DNA of 64,000 nt from positions 23,489 through 87,488 of the forward strand of contig JAQWUD010000013.1 of NCBI GenBank assembly GCA_029242325.1. The letters are read 5' to 3'. Positions 26,021 through 42,936 of this stretch are shown in pieces (position 1 is the stretch's first letter; each line of letters opens with the position of its first letter). The position numbers and the translations under genes were made by a program. The stretch is from Luminiphilus sp. GTDB lineage: Bacteria > Pseudomonadota > Gammaproteobacteria > Pseudomonadales > Halieaceae. The notes under the pieces were generated by a model that worked only from the letters and a program-made list of their open reading frames with translations, was not told the DNA's origin and did not search any database.

Positions 26021-27337
26021 TTAAAACGCTCTGAACGCCGGCGAAGAATCGGTCCAAAGGTGCGGCAATATCGACCGGCCCGTCTCGCTTAGACGATAGT
26101 GCCCAAGATTTTCTTCTACGAACCCCTGCCCTAACAGCGGATTAAACCAGCTCTCTCGCTGTGAATCAGTGAGTACAGAAAGTGAAACATCCTGTCGACA
26201 CATCAGGCTGCGCATCACTTTGCGCTGCGACATATCAGCATCATCTGACATCACAGCGGATGTTGCTGAAAGCGAGCCAGACGCTATCATCTCATGCCAG
26301 GCGCCCAGATCAGTCTGATTTTGTAACACCAAACCAGGCAGCTCACCGAGTGCACCGAGGCCGATACCCAAGATGGATAAGTCGGCTTGTACGCCGTATC
26401 CTAAAATGTTGAGCGCGAGCGCGCCCTCTCGCTGAGCAACCGCTAGCTCATGCTCTGGCTTGGCGAATACATTGAGCCCCACACACTCATACTCGCATTC
26501 AGCAAGACGGGTGTGCAACGCATTAAACATCACCATGCGATCAGCCAGCGAAGGCAATTGCTGGGAGTCCACTGCGATGTGGTGCGCGAATAGCGACTCC
26601 CGTCGCTTAAAGGGCAAACAAATGAGCCAATCTGGCTCCAAAGCAACGATGGCTTCAATACTTTGCTCACAGGCCTCTACATTCTGACCCGGCAGCCCGA
26701 TCAGATAATCCATTCCAACGGAATCAAACTCAACGCTGCGCGCAATAGAAATGACATCCTCTAGCAATTCCAGCGAATGGATTCGTCCAATCTCGCGTTG
26801 CACCGTAGCGTCGACGTCACGCACCTCAAGCTTGATGTGACTCACTCCAAGACCTTTCAGGAAGTTCAATTGAGCGCGAGACGTTCGCCTCGGATTCAAC
26901 TCCATAGAAAAGTGAGTGGACGAGTCAACACTAAAGTGCGTGCCAATATGCGAAAAAATGTTAGCCAACGCCACCTCTGAGAGATGATTTGGAGAGCCAC
27001 CGCCAACATGCACTTTCACCAGACGGCGTTTTCCACCCAATGCGTCCGCCGCAAAAGCCAACTCCCGCTCCAAACTGTGGACGTAATGCGTCACCTCGTC
27101 AGCGTGATGCTGCACGACTGCAACGCGATCGCAAGTCAGGCAACGCGAAGGGCAAAAAGGAAGGTGAATATTCAACGCCAGCGGAGCATCCGCTTGCTCA
27201 CCCAATGCTACAAAATGCGGCCGTACTGAGCCCTCACTGACCCGCGTTGCATGCTCACCCAGCGAGTGGGTGTGCGGCGGACCGGCAGCCTCTGAACTGC
27301 GCACCGATATTGGTTTTGCCCCAAAACCTAGACCCAT
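26021..27337 (-). CDS. Divergent HemN-like radical SAM protein
   Basis: A 438-residue protein of the HemN (oxygen-independent coproporphyrinogen III oxidase) superfamily. The radical-SAM motif is FCPSRCLTC, with the three cluster Cys at C-x3-C-x2-C. It is followed by GGGSPNHL (family GGGTPT), FSMELNPR and a MDYLIGLPGQN element, and it ends with a HemN-type C-terminal domain (about 370-438). Compared from memory with E. coli HemN, the Tyr six residues before the first cluster Cys is Asn (NIHLPFC), the extra Cys after the cluster is Arg (CDRV), and the GVQD element reads EVRD. HemN-like genes are common in photosynthesis clusters, but these changes make a canonical oxidase reaction uncertain. 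An AGGGGG site precedes the ATG. It is convergent with crtC and lies downstream of the puh genes' direction after a 172-nt gap. Confidence 0.75.
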   Translation of the reverse strand: MGLGFGAKPISVRSSEAAGPPHTHSLGEHATRVSEGSVRPHFVALGEQADAPLALNIHLPFCPSRCLTCDRVAVVQHHADEVTHYVHSLERELAFAADALGGKRRLVKVHVGGGSPNHLSEVALANIFSHIGTHFSVDSSTHFSMELNPRRTSRAQLNFLKGLGVSHIKLEVRDVDATVQREIGRIHSLELLEDVISIARSVEFDSVGMDYLIGLPGQNVEACEQSIEAIVALEPDWLICLPFKRRESLFAHHIAVDSQQLPSLADRMVMFNALHTRLAECEYECVGLNVFAKPEHELAVAQREGALALNILGYGVQADLSILGIGLGALGELPGLVLQNQTDLGAWHEMIASGSLSATSAVMSDDADMSQRKVMRSLMCRQDVSLSVLTDSQRESWFNPLLGQGFVEENLGHYRLSETGRSILPHLWTDSSPAFRAF

Positions 27338-27509
27338 TTCTGCCCCCTAGTCTTTTTTTTTGCGTCTCCTCCGTGAGAGCTATGATCATGATAGATGGCG
27401 CCTAGGAAGCCTTTTTGAACAGCTTTTATTTAACCCAGCGCAGTCCTCTTGGACTCTATTCTTGCCACACCATACCGTCAAGAAAAATCTGGACACTCAT
27501 TGGGCGCTT

Positions 27510-28271
27510 TCATGGCGTTTTGCTCGAACCCGTCTCTGCCCAACGCCATAGAGCGCTCTCACCCATGGGGAACATAAGAAAGCAATGCTCCAACACAGCC
27601 AATACCGCCAACCAAGCGATCAGAAATAGTGATAGCGCCGTCGCCGGCTCAACGGCGATGTGACCGTAAGAAAACAGTAAGTAGGTGCAATAGGTGGCGA
27701 ACGTCGTCGAAAAAACGATAAACCAACTGTTTTTACCCGGGCGCAGATAAGTGGTGATATATCGCATGTTGTCGGGGAGCCACTGACTGTTAAAGTGCCT
27801 GACACCAAAAAAAAGATTGAGTTTAGTGCTCCAACGCATCAGCCAGAGTACCGCCAAGGTATTTTGAATTGTTGGGTTCGGTAACCCAGCTCCAAGCATG
27901 CAGACAATACCCACTGCGCCAAGCACCAACAGTTCGTGGTAAATCGTCGTACCCAGTGCGTTGTAGAAGCGCTGCTGCCAGGTCATATCATCGGTGGCGG
28001 GGCGTTTCACCGGACCCGTGATATAGCCCATGAGATAGCTGAGTTCTAACCAAGCCCAAATCACAAGACCCATTGCGAAACCCGTGACCGTCGCTACCGT
28101 GGTGTGCTGGGCAGCATTAGCCTCTACCCCCCACACTGCTATGGCAGCAATGATAGTGACCAGTAAGAAAATGGGCTGCTTTAATGCACGAGGCTGATGG
28201 ACACTCATCAGTGCTAATCCGGTCATAAGCCACCATAGTAGAAGCGCCACTACGAGCGCCAACCAGATCAT
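27510..28271 (-). CDS. puhE: PuhE, photosynthetic complex assembly membrane protein
   Basis: A 253-residue polytopic protein with about seven transmembrane helices, the size and place of PuhE at the end of the puhA-puhB-puhC-puhE run. Characteristic segments are WAWLELSYLMGYITGP, YHELLVLGAVGIV, KLNLFFGVRHFN and a C-terminal LEHCFLMFPMGESALWRWA. PuhE modulates reaction centre assembly and bacteriochlorophyll production in Rhodobacter. It overlaps puhC by 4 nt. In many phototrophs acsF follows here; it does not in this window. Confidence 0.88.
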   Translation of the reverse strand: MIWLALVVALLLWWLMTGLALMSVHQPRALKQPIFLLVTIIAAIAVWGVEANAAQHTTVATVTGFAMGLVIWAWLELSYLMGYITGPVKRPATDDMTWQQRFYNALGTTIYHELLVLGAVGIVCMLGAGLPNPTIQNTLAVLWLMRWSTKLNLFFGVRHFNSQWLPDNMRYITTYLRPGKNSWFIVFSTTFATYCTYLLFSYGHIAVEPATALSLFLIAWLAVLAVLEHCFLMFPMGESALWRWAETGSSKTP

Positions 28272-28762
28272 TGTTCCGATTCCCCTGCTCCCATGGCGAC
28301 AAGGTCCAGCGCAGTTGCACGTTGAAGGATCTCGGCAAATATCCGACGGTTGTCGAGACCAAAGGCCTCAAGCGCCATCCAGTAACCCGTCTCTGGATCC
28401 GAGATGACGAGACTGCCATTCTCGAGCATGGCCAGATTAAATTTGCCGCCAGAGTCGATATCCCTCACTCGCCGTTCGCGCACCAGACTTCTCAGGATAC
28501 CTCGCAGGAAACTCCCCTCACCAGAATCGTACGCCGCCAATGGCGAATGGGTTTCCGCTTCCAAAACATCGATGCGCCCTTTAGGCCCGTCGATAAACAG
28601 CAAGTTCGTTGAAGAAATGGACGGAGAAGCTTGCTGCACTGGTGGGACGTAAGAGCCATCTTGTCTCGATAGCCCCCACGCCCACAGCAACGCCATAGCG
28701 AGTACTACCCAGACCATTGGGTGTCCGACTATCCCCCTCGACGTTGTCTGCTCCCGCGTCAT
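28268..28762 (-). CDS. puhC: PuhC, photosynthetic complex assembly protein
   Basis: A 164-residue protein started at ATG 28762, 5 nt after the puhB stop. It has one N-terminal transmembrane segment (about 18-36) and a periplasmic domain of the DUF-type family, with LLFIDGPKGRIDVLEAE and GSFLRGILRSLVRERR matching the conserved PuhC pattern. PuhC is required for efficient RC-LH1 assembly. An upstream reading of the same frame overlaps puhB substantially and is rejected. Confidence 0.85.
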   Translation of the reverse strand: MTREQTTSRGIVGHPMVWVVLAMALLWAWGLSRQDGSYVPPVQQASPSISSTNLLFIDGPKGRIDVLEAETHSPLAAYDSGEGSFLRGILRSLVRERRVRDIDSGGKFNLAMLENGSLVISDPETGYWMALEAFGLDNRRIFAEILQRATALDLVAMGAGESEQ

Positions 28763-28767
28763 TTCGT

Positions 28768-29415
28768 CTACCCTGCAGGAACCGGGTCGCCCCCTGCATG
28801 CACTCTGACCGGCACCGCCTGCGCACCCGATGTCACCCCGCAATGCTTGCTGACAACGGCAGTAAACGCATCAGCAGCATGCTGCGGGTCACTCAACCCT
28901 CTGAGAAGCGGTCTGATCGGGCGCGAGTACCAAGCCGATACATTTGGCCACAACAACACCCAATGCAGTTTCCGGTCCGCGACAGGCTTCAATAAAATAT
29001 CACCTGTGCCATCTCGGTATGTGCACATGTCCGCAGCCGTAATCTGCTCGATGGGAATGTTTACCATCATTGGCAACGCAACACCGGACCGAATCACAAG
29101 GCGTTCGCTTGTCAGGGTGTAGATGACAGAGCGTGCGTATGATTTTGCGAGCCACATCAGCAACACCAACACCACTGTGGCCAGTCCAGCTTGCCACGCG
29201 AATGTGCCCATGACTTGTGCCGCCGATACACCCTCCATCAACCGATATATCGTGTGCCCAGCGATCAGCAAACCGAAGTAGAGCGCGAGATGAGGGATAA
29301 AAAATACCCGTCTCGCCATCGCTGAGACTGTCGGCCGACCCTGCCAGACCATGGTCTCCCCCTCTGGCAGGTATTCGGGCAAGCCTTCTACGGGTTCATC
29401 TTCGTATTCGGTCAT
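28768..29415 (-). CDS. puhB: PuhB, reaction centre assembly factor
   Basis: A 215-residue membrane protein with an N-terminal EYLPEGETMVWQGRP motif, two to three hydrophobic segments (about 40-95) and a bacterial PH-like domain (YTLTSERLVIRSGV, from about 105). It is an assembly factor for the H subunit and reaction centre. I chose the ATG at 29415, which gives an ATGA overlap with the puhA stop; an ATG at 29421 is also in frame. The C-terminus is followed by puhC after 5 nt. Confidence 0.88.
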   Translation of the reverse strand: MTEYEDEPVEGLPEYLPEGETMVWQGRPTVSAMARRVFFIPHLALYFGLLIAGHTIYRLMEGVSAAQVMGTFAWQAGLATVVLVLLMWLAKSYARSVIYTLTSERLVIRSGVALPMMVNIPIEQITAADMCTYRDGTGDILLKPVADRKLHWVLLWPNVSAWYSRPIRPLLRGLSDPQHAADAFTAVVSKHCGVTSGAQAVPVRVHAGGDPVPAG

Positions 29416-30176
29416 ACCCATATCAGCGGTTCCGCACGCATGGGCATAGCGTAAAGATGACCCCCACCGTAGAACGCGGTGATGCGATCCTCTTCCTGCA
29501 GCGTTACCTGATCGGGATTAGACAATCCCGGTACCTGAGCAAACTGATCAGAACGGATGGATTTCACATTGATGATCCCATCGGCGGAAACCATTGCCAA
29601 TGTCATCGGTAAAAGTACTCTTCGGCCTGCCACGTCTAATTCCGCGTAGCGGAAAAGTGGCTCGGCTCGATCGACCCACAAGTCGACAACAGTACCGCCC
29701 TGCTGCCCGTCGCATCCGAACACGGCCTTTCCACGCGGATCGGGATCTCCACTGTATAGCCCATGTTCACTGTCAACACGCAGGGGCACGATACGAGGCC
29801 GGCCATCTACGGTCAGATCAGGTGCGTTTGGACGAATGGCCCACGCTGCCGCGCCAACGCCATCGACCATCGGATCGCCATTGGGATGCATGGGCGCACC
29901 GCTAGCATCGTAGATGAGGGTGGCATTCACTTCATATTGCGCCGGCTCGGGGCCAGGCTTTACCCGCTCACCCTGACCGTGAGCCAGTCGGTAAGTTTTG
30001 GGGGGAGGCATGCCACCGACACCGGTTCGTAGCTCGCCAGAGGACATTTGCAATGGCCAACCCTCACGCTTGCCCTCTCGGTGAAGGTATCCCACCAGAA
30101 TAAAAAAGAGAATCCAGAACGCATACAGCGCGAGTTGCGCAACGTCCACGTATTCAGTAATTGCACCAGTACCCAT
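29412..30176 (-). CDS. puhA: Photosynthetic reaction centre H subunit
   Basis: A 254-residue H subunit with one N-terminal transmembrane helix (about 12-31: LALYAFWILFFILVGYLHRE) and a large cytoplasmic beta-rich PRC-barrel-like domain. The stretches GGMPPPKTYRLAHG, DLTVDGRPRIVPLRV and GTVVDLWVDRAEPLFRY are characteristic, including the GxVxDxWVDRxE core that shapes proton delivery to QB. The ATG follows a GGGGGG site. It is placed between lhaA and puhB, the usual order. Confidence 0.95.
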   Translation of the reverse strand: MGTGAITEYVDVAQLALYAFWILFFILVGYLHREGKREGWPLQMSSGELRTGVGGMPPPKTYRLAHGQGERVKPGPEPAQYEVNATLIYDASGAPMHPNGDPMVDGVGAAAWAIRPNAPDLTVDGRPRIVPLRVDSEHGLYSGDPDPRGKAVFGCDGQQGGTVVDLWVDRAEPLFRYAELDVAGRRVLLPMTLAMVSADGIINVKSIRSDQFAQVPGLSNPDQVTLQEEDRITAFYGGGHLYAMPMRAEPLIWV

Positions 30177-30200
30177 TGTTGAGTCCCCCCAATGTGGTGA

Positions 30201-31627
30201 TTAACTCGGAAAATCCGCTAAACCAAGACGTTTGCCATCCTCACCCACCTCACCCGGCCGCCTAACCAACCGACCCAGTGCAGCGAGTGCTACGAACAAC
30301 AAAGCAATCTCAATGTGATAAACCGCCCCATAACCTGAAGCGGGTGATTGCAGTGCGACACCTAACAGTCCCGCATCCGCCCAGCCCGTGACCAAATCAC
30401 GGATTGCACCCCCAGAAAACATGGCAACTCCGGTCGCAGCCGCTTGCACTGCGCCCCAAGCACCGAGTGTCAGGCCAGCCATCTTAGCGCCACCAAACAC
30501 CATGGCCGCAGTCAGCATGCCGACAGCAAACAAACCATTCCCCAAACCAATGAGAGCCGCCCCAACTTGAAACAACCCGGGTGCCTGTAAAGGCGCACTT
30601 AAAATGACAGCCGTGAATGCGGCAATGCCAATCAGCACGCCCAGTGATGCTGTCCTGATCGGATCGGATCCAGTGCCCAGTCGCCGGGCAGTGAGAAGCA
30701 TCGCCAATACCATCCCGCTCGCAAACAATGCTGTGAGCATGGTCGTCTCGCTAACCGAGAGACCCAGCACCTGCGCGCCGTAGGGTTCCAGCAAAATATC
30801 CTGCATAGTGAAACCCATCGTGCCGATACCGAGGGCCCACAACAGGCGCCGGGCGCGGGGGAGCGCGATGAAGTCGCTCCAGGCGTGGCTGAAGCTTGGC
30901 CTGTCCAGTCCATGATGGGTGAGATCTGGCCGCCGCACTTCCTGCTTCAACATCGCGATAACGTTGAGTAGCAGCGTGACAACCGCCGCACTCTGGACGA
31001 CCTGAATCAGCCGGATATAGCCAAAATCTTCTAGCAGGATCGCAAAAATGAGCGCGCTGCCAATCATGCCGATTAATAGCATGAGATAAAGCAATGCCAC
31101 GACACGTGGGCGGGTTTCTTCTGTTGCCAGATCCGTTGCCAATGCCAGACCTGCTGTCTGGGCAACATGCATGCCGAGTCCTGTGAGGAGAAACGCGCCC
31201 ATCGCTGCAAAGGGCCCCATCAGTGCCGGCCCCGAATGCGGTTCCGTCATGAGAATCAAAGCAAAGGGCATGAAGGCCAATCCACCAAACTGCATCATGG
31301 TGCCCGACCAAAGGTAGGGTGTCCGTCGCCAACCCAGATAAGAACGATGATAGTCAGAGCGATAACCGATCAATGCTCTCGCAGGCGCCAGCAACAAAGG
31401 TACGGCCAGCATTAATGACACCCACGACGCGGCCTGGCCTAACTCCACAACCATCACGCGGTTGAGCGTACCGGTCAGCAACACGATTGCCATACCGGTC
31501 GAAAGCTGAAACATAGAAAGGCGCAACAGGCGACTCAGCGATAAATCTGCAGAAGCCGCATCCGCAAATGGGAGCCATCGACGGCTGAGGCCTCCGAAAC
31601 GACTCGCAGCATTGCCTGCGCCCCGCG

Positions 31628-31631
<4 letters not shown>
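30201..31631 (-). CDS. lhaA: LhaA, LH1 assembly BCD-family MFS protein
   Basis: A 476-residue, 12-helix protein of the BCD (bacteriochlorophyll delivery, PucC/LhaA) branch of the major facilitator superfamily. Conserved patterns are LTGTLNRVMVVELG near the start, RALIGYRSD with a Y-LGWRRTPYLW loop, and LGVPSET-like LGLSVSETTMLTAL. LhaA assists LH1 assembly in Rhodobacter and is encoded between bchM and puhA, exactly as here. It overlaps bchM by the ATGA. The second family member at 42933-44321 belongs with bchG/bchP. Confidence 0.9.
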
Positions 31632-40330
<8,699 letters not shown>

Positions 40331-40400
40331 GAAAACCTCCAGCCGCAACAGGCACTAGGGCAGTTATTTTGAGGATCAGAGTAGAGTCACCCTCTTGCAC

Positions 40401-40418
40401 TGTCAAACCTTTTTTACA
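40401..40418. promoter_or_regulatory. PpsR/CrtJ operator upstream of bchF
   Basis: TGT-CAAACCTTTTTT-ACA matches TGT-N12-ACA. It lies about 70 nt upstream of the bchF ATG in the divergent bchF/ppsR region, which would place the long bchF-puhE operon under PpsR control. Confidence 0.68.
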
Positions 40419-40535
40419 TTTTTAAATGAAATGTTTTTAGACACTTTGAGTGTGTTTCCGCAGGGGTAAAATGACAAACTGAATGCTTTTTATGACGCCT
40501 TAGGTGTGCCAAAATCCGCACTTTCGGTGCCAAGG

Positions 40536-40553
40536 TGTCAGCTTGTAGAGACA
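40536..40553. promoter_or_regulatory. PpsR/CrtJ operator in the ppsR leader
   Basis: TGT-CAGCTTGTAGAG-ACA matches the consensus core. It ends 25 nt upstream of the ppsR GTG, suggesting autoregulation. The N12 is less AT-rich and less palindromic than the other sites, so confidence is lower. Confidence 0.58.
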
Positions 40554-40578
40554 TCTTTGCGATTTGGAGGCCACAAAA

Positions 40579-41949
40579 GTGTCAAGTTCTACCCAAATGG
40601 GCGTAAAAACATTACTTGATAGTGTCGCTGGCCTCCTCGTCACTCTCAATGATGCAAACTCCATTCAGGATGCCACGGGCGACAGCGGGCTGCTCCGAAT
40701 CCTGCCGAGAGACTCCCTGGTTGGGCGCCCATGGCTGGATTTACTTCGGGAATCCGATAGGGGCGTTGCCAACGCAACGCTGCGCGCGGCACAAGCAGAC
40801 ACCGATCGCGCTCACCGAGTTGATGTCGCTTTGCTCACGGGCCCCGACCAGGAACCGATTCCCGTCATGTGCTGGGTATGCGGCAGCAAAGAGGATCACA
40901 CTATTCAGCTGGCCTGCATTGATTTACGCGGCGAAACCAACCTAAGACAACAGCTCGTCAATTCACAGCGAACGCTGGAACAAGACTACTGGAGCAACCG
41001 AAGACTCGAGGCTCGGTATCGAAGGATGCTGGAAATGGTGGCCGAGGGCTTTTTGGTAGTCGACGATCTGTCTGGCAGAGTGCTTGAAGCAAACAGTGTG
41101 GCGACTAGCCTGCTACAAATTGAAGAAGGATCTCTCGTGGGGCGCATCTTCCCCGTCGGCCTCGATAGTGAAGGCGCCCGAGCCCTCACTGAACTTCAGC
41201 GGGAGGCTCGGAGCACTGCCGCAGTCGTGCAGGGTCAGATCTCTATCAATGGCGGCGACGCCCTGGCAGCAGGCATCACCTGCCTGCGCCAGAGCAACGA
41301 GACCCGACTGCTGATTCGCCTTGCAGCAATCTCTGAGCGCCCGAGTGACAAGGGACTGGGAGGCGATTGCTTCGACGTATCGCCCGACGGCATCCTCATT
41401 ACCGATCAATCGGGCGTTGTCATCACCGCCAACGCTGCCTACCTCGACATGGCATGCATTCAGGATGAGCAGCAGGCAACGGGTCGTCGTGCAGATCGCT
41501 GGCTGGGCCGCTCCATCGTCGACCTCGATGTGCTACTGGCTAACATCCGGCCCGACCGACCCCTGCAACTGTTCAGCTCAGTGTTGAGAACCGAACTCGG
41601 CACGAACTTGGATATCGAACTGGCCGCAGTGCAAACGGAGCACTCAGGTCGACCCTTGATCCTGATGTTCATTCGCGATGTCAGCCGCAGAATTGATGCC
41701 GAGGAGAACACGGAGGTCCACTTACCACGCTCGATAGAGCAAATCACCGGGCGTGTGGGCCGCGTACCATTGAAACAGTTGGTCAGGGAGTCCACAGATG
41801 TCATCGAGGCGCTGTGCATTGAGGCGGCCCTAAAACTGACTCAAGACAACCGCGCCGCCGCCGCCGAACTGCTCGGCCTGAGTCGGCAGAGCCTCTACAC
41901 CAAGCTCCGTCGCTTTGACATTGGCGACTCCGAGGATAATGTCTCCTGA
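40579..41949 (+). CDS. ppsR: Photosynthesis repressor PpsR/CrtJ
   Basis: A 456-residue PAS-domain transcription factor. The start is set to GTG 40579, 8 nt after a GGAGG site; an upstream TTG would put that site inside the gene. It has an N-terminal PAS-like region, a coiled-coil Q-linker with a second PAS domain (RMLEMVAEGFLVVDDLSG), a third PAS domain (GGDCFDVSPDGILITDQSG) and a C-terminal Fis-type helix-turn-helix (LTQDNRAAAAELLGLSRQSL). The Cys in ALCIEAAL, just before the HTH, corresponds in position to the redox-sensitive Cys of CrtJ/PpsR. It would repress bch, crt and puf promoters under oxygen. No ppaA/aerR gene is adjacent, unlike in Rhodobacter. It is divergent from bchF and followed by bchG. 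Confidence 0.93.
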   Translation: MSSSTQMGVKTLLDSVAGLLVTLNDANSIQDATGDSGLLRILPRDSLVGRPWLDLLRESDRGVANATLRAAQADTDRAHRVDVALLTGPDQEPIPVMCWVCGSKEDHTIQLACIDLRGETNLRQQLVNSQRTLEQDYWSNRRLEARYRRMLEMVAEGFLVVDDLSGRVLEANSVATSLLQIEEGSLVGRIFPVGLDSEGARALTELQREARSTAAVVQGQISINGGDALAAGITCLRQSNETRLLIRLAAISERPSDKGLGGDCFDVSPDGILITDQSGVVITANAAYLDMACIQDEQQATGRRADRWLGRSIVDLDVLLANIRPDRPLQLFSSVLRTELGTNLDIELAAVQTEHSGRPLILMFIRDVSRRIDAEENTEVHLPRSIEQITGRVGRVPLKQLVRESTDVIEALCIEAALKLTQDNRAAAAELLGLSRQSLYTKLRRFDIGDSEDNVS

Positions 41950-41980
41950 AGCGCATATCCCAAACTTTTGACGCTGTTTC

Positions 41981-41998
41981 TGTAAATATAAATTGACA
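41981..41998. promoter_or_regulatory. PpsR/CrtJ operator upstream of bchG
   Basis: TGT-AAATATAAATTG-ACA matches the consensus and sits between the ppsR stop and bchG. It covers the first in-frame ATG (41998) of the bchG frame, so the true start is more likely ATG 42028. A very degenerate second copy (TAT-N12-ACG) may lie 7 bp upstream. Confidence 0.7.
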
Positions 41999-42027
41999 TG
42001 ATCCTGGTCGGCGGCCAACATGGCGCC

Positions 42028-42936
42028 ATGGATCAGTCTGCCCCGGTCAGCGTAGCAGTTGGCAGGGCGTCACCGGGCGCACTGCTTGAACTCCTCAAAC
42101 CCATTACGTGGTTTCCGCCGATGTGGGCGTTTTCGTGCGGGTGGGTGTCGGCCGGCCCCGGAACGGGTATCGGCGGCTGGTCACTGCTTGCAGGTATTGT
42201 GCTGACGGGTCCGCTGGTGTGCGGTGCCAGCCAGGTAGTCAATGACTGGTATGACCGCGAGGTGGACGCCCTCAACGAACCACATCGCCCAATCCCCTCC
42301 GGCCGCGCGCCGGGCAAAACTGCGCTCTGGTTTGCCATGATCTGGACGCTGATCGCTCAGAGCTGGGCATCTATGTTGGGTTCATGGGTAGCAGCAGCGA
42401 CCTTTGCAGGCTTGCTACTGGCATGGGCATATAGCGCCCCCCCGCTCCGGCTCAAAATGAATGGCTGGTGGGGCAACAGCGCTGTGGCTTTGAGCTATGA
42501 GGGTCTGGCATGGGTAACGGGCGCTGCCATCGTGCTCGGCGGCAACCTGCCATCCGCCCCCATTCTACTGCTCGCGCTGCTATATAGCATTGGCGCGCAC
42601 GGCATTATGACGCTAAATGACTTCAAAAGCGTTGACGGCGACCTAAAGATGGGTGTCCGCTCGCTACCGGCGCAGTTGGGTCCCGAACGCGCTGCCCGCG
42701 TAGCCTGTCTGTTCATGCTGTTACCCCAGCTTATCGTGGTCGCATTGCTGATCCACTGGCAACTCGCACTCTCCGCACTCGCGGTTTGCATTGTGCTGAT
42801 CGCGCAGATGCTGTGCATGAAACGTCTACTCTCTGATCCCAAAGCGCTTGCCCCCTGGTACAACGCCACCGGCGTCACGCTCTATGTGTTGGGCATGATG
42901 AGCGCAGCCATGGGTCTGGGAGGCTGGTTAACGTGA
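42028..42936 (+). CDS. bchG: Bacteriochlorophyll synthase BchG
   Basis: A 302-residue UbiA-family prenyltransferase that esterifies bacteriochlorophyllide a with geranylgeranyl or phytyl diphosphate. It has about eight or nine transmembrane helices, the first Asp-rich motif VNDWYDREVDALNEPHRPIPSG (Asn72, Asp76, Asp80; written in part) and the second region LNDFKSVDGDLKMGVRSLP. LLKPITWFPPMWAFSCG is the typical N-terminal helix. The start is set to ATG 42028, after the operator. It is followed with a GTGA overlap by the BCD-family gene. Confidence 0.94.
   Translation: MDQSAPVSVAVGRASPGALLELLKPITWFPPMWAFSCGWVSAGPGTGIGGWSLLAGIVLTGPLVCGASQVVNDWYDREVDALNEPHRPIPSGRAPGKTALWFAMIWTLIAQSWASMLGSWVAAATFAGLLLAWAYSAPPLRLKMNGWWGNSAVALSYEGLAWVTGAAIVLGGNLPSAPILLLALLYSIGAHGIMTLNDFKSVDGDLKMGVRSLPAQLGPERAARVACLFMLLPQLIVVALLIHWQLALSALAVCIVLIAQMLCMKRLLSDPKALAPWYNATGVTLYVLGMMSAAMGLGGWLT

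Noticed and set aside
40432..40443. TGT-N6-ACA motif between bchF and ppsR
   Set aside because: Spacing is wrong for PpsR (needs 12), so it was not counted as an operator.
40564..40578. TTG start for ppsR
   Set aside because: The GGAGG ribosome site would be inside the coding region; the GTG at 40579 has proper spacing.
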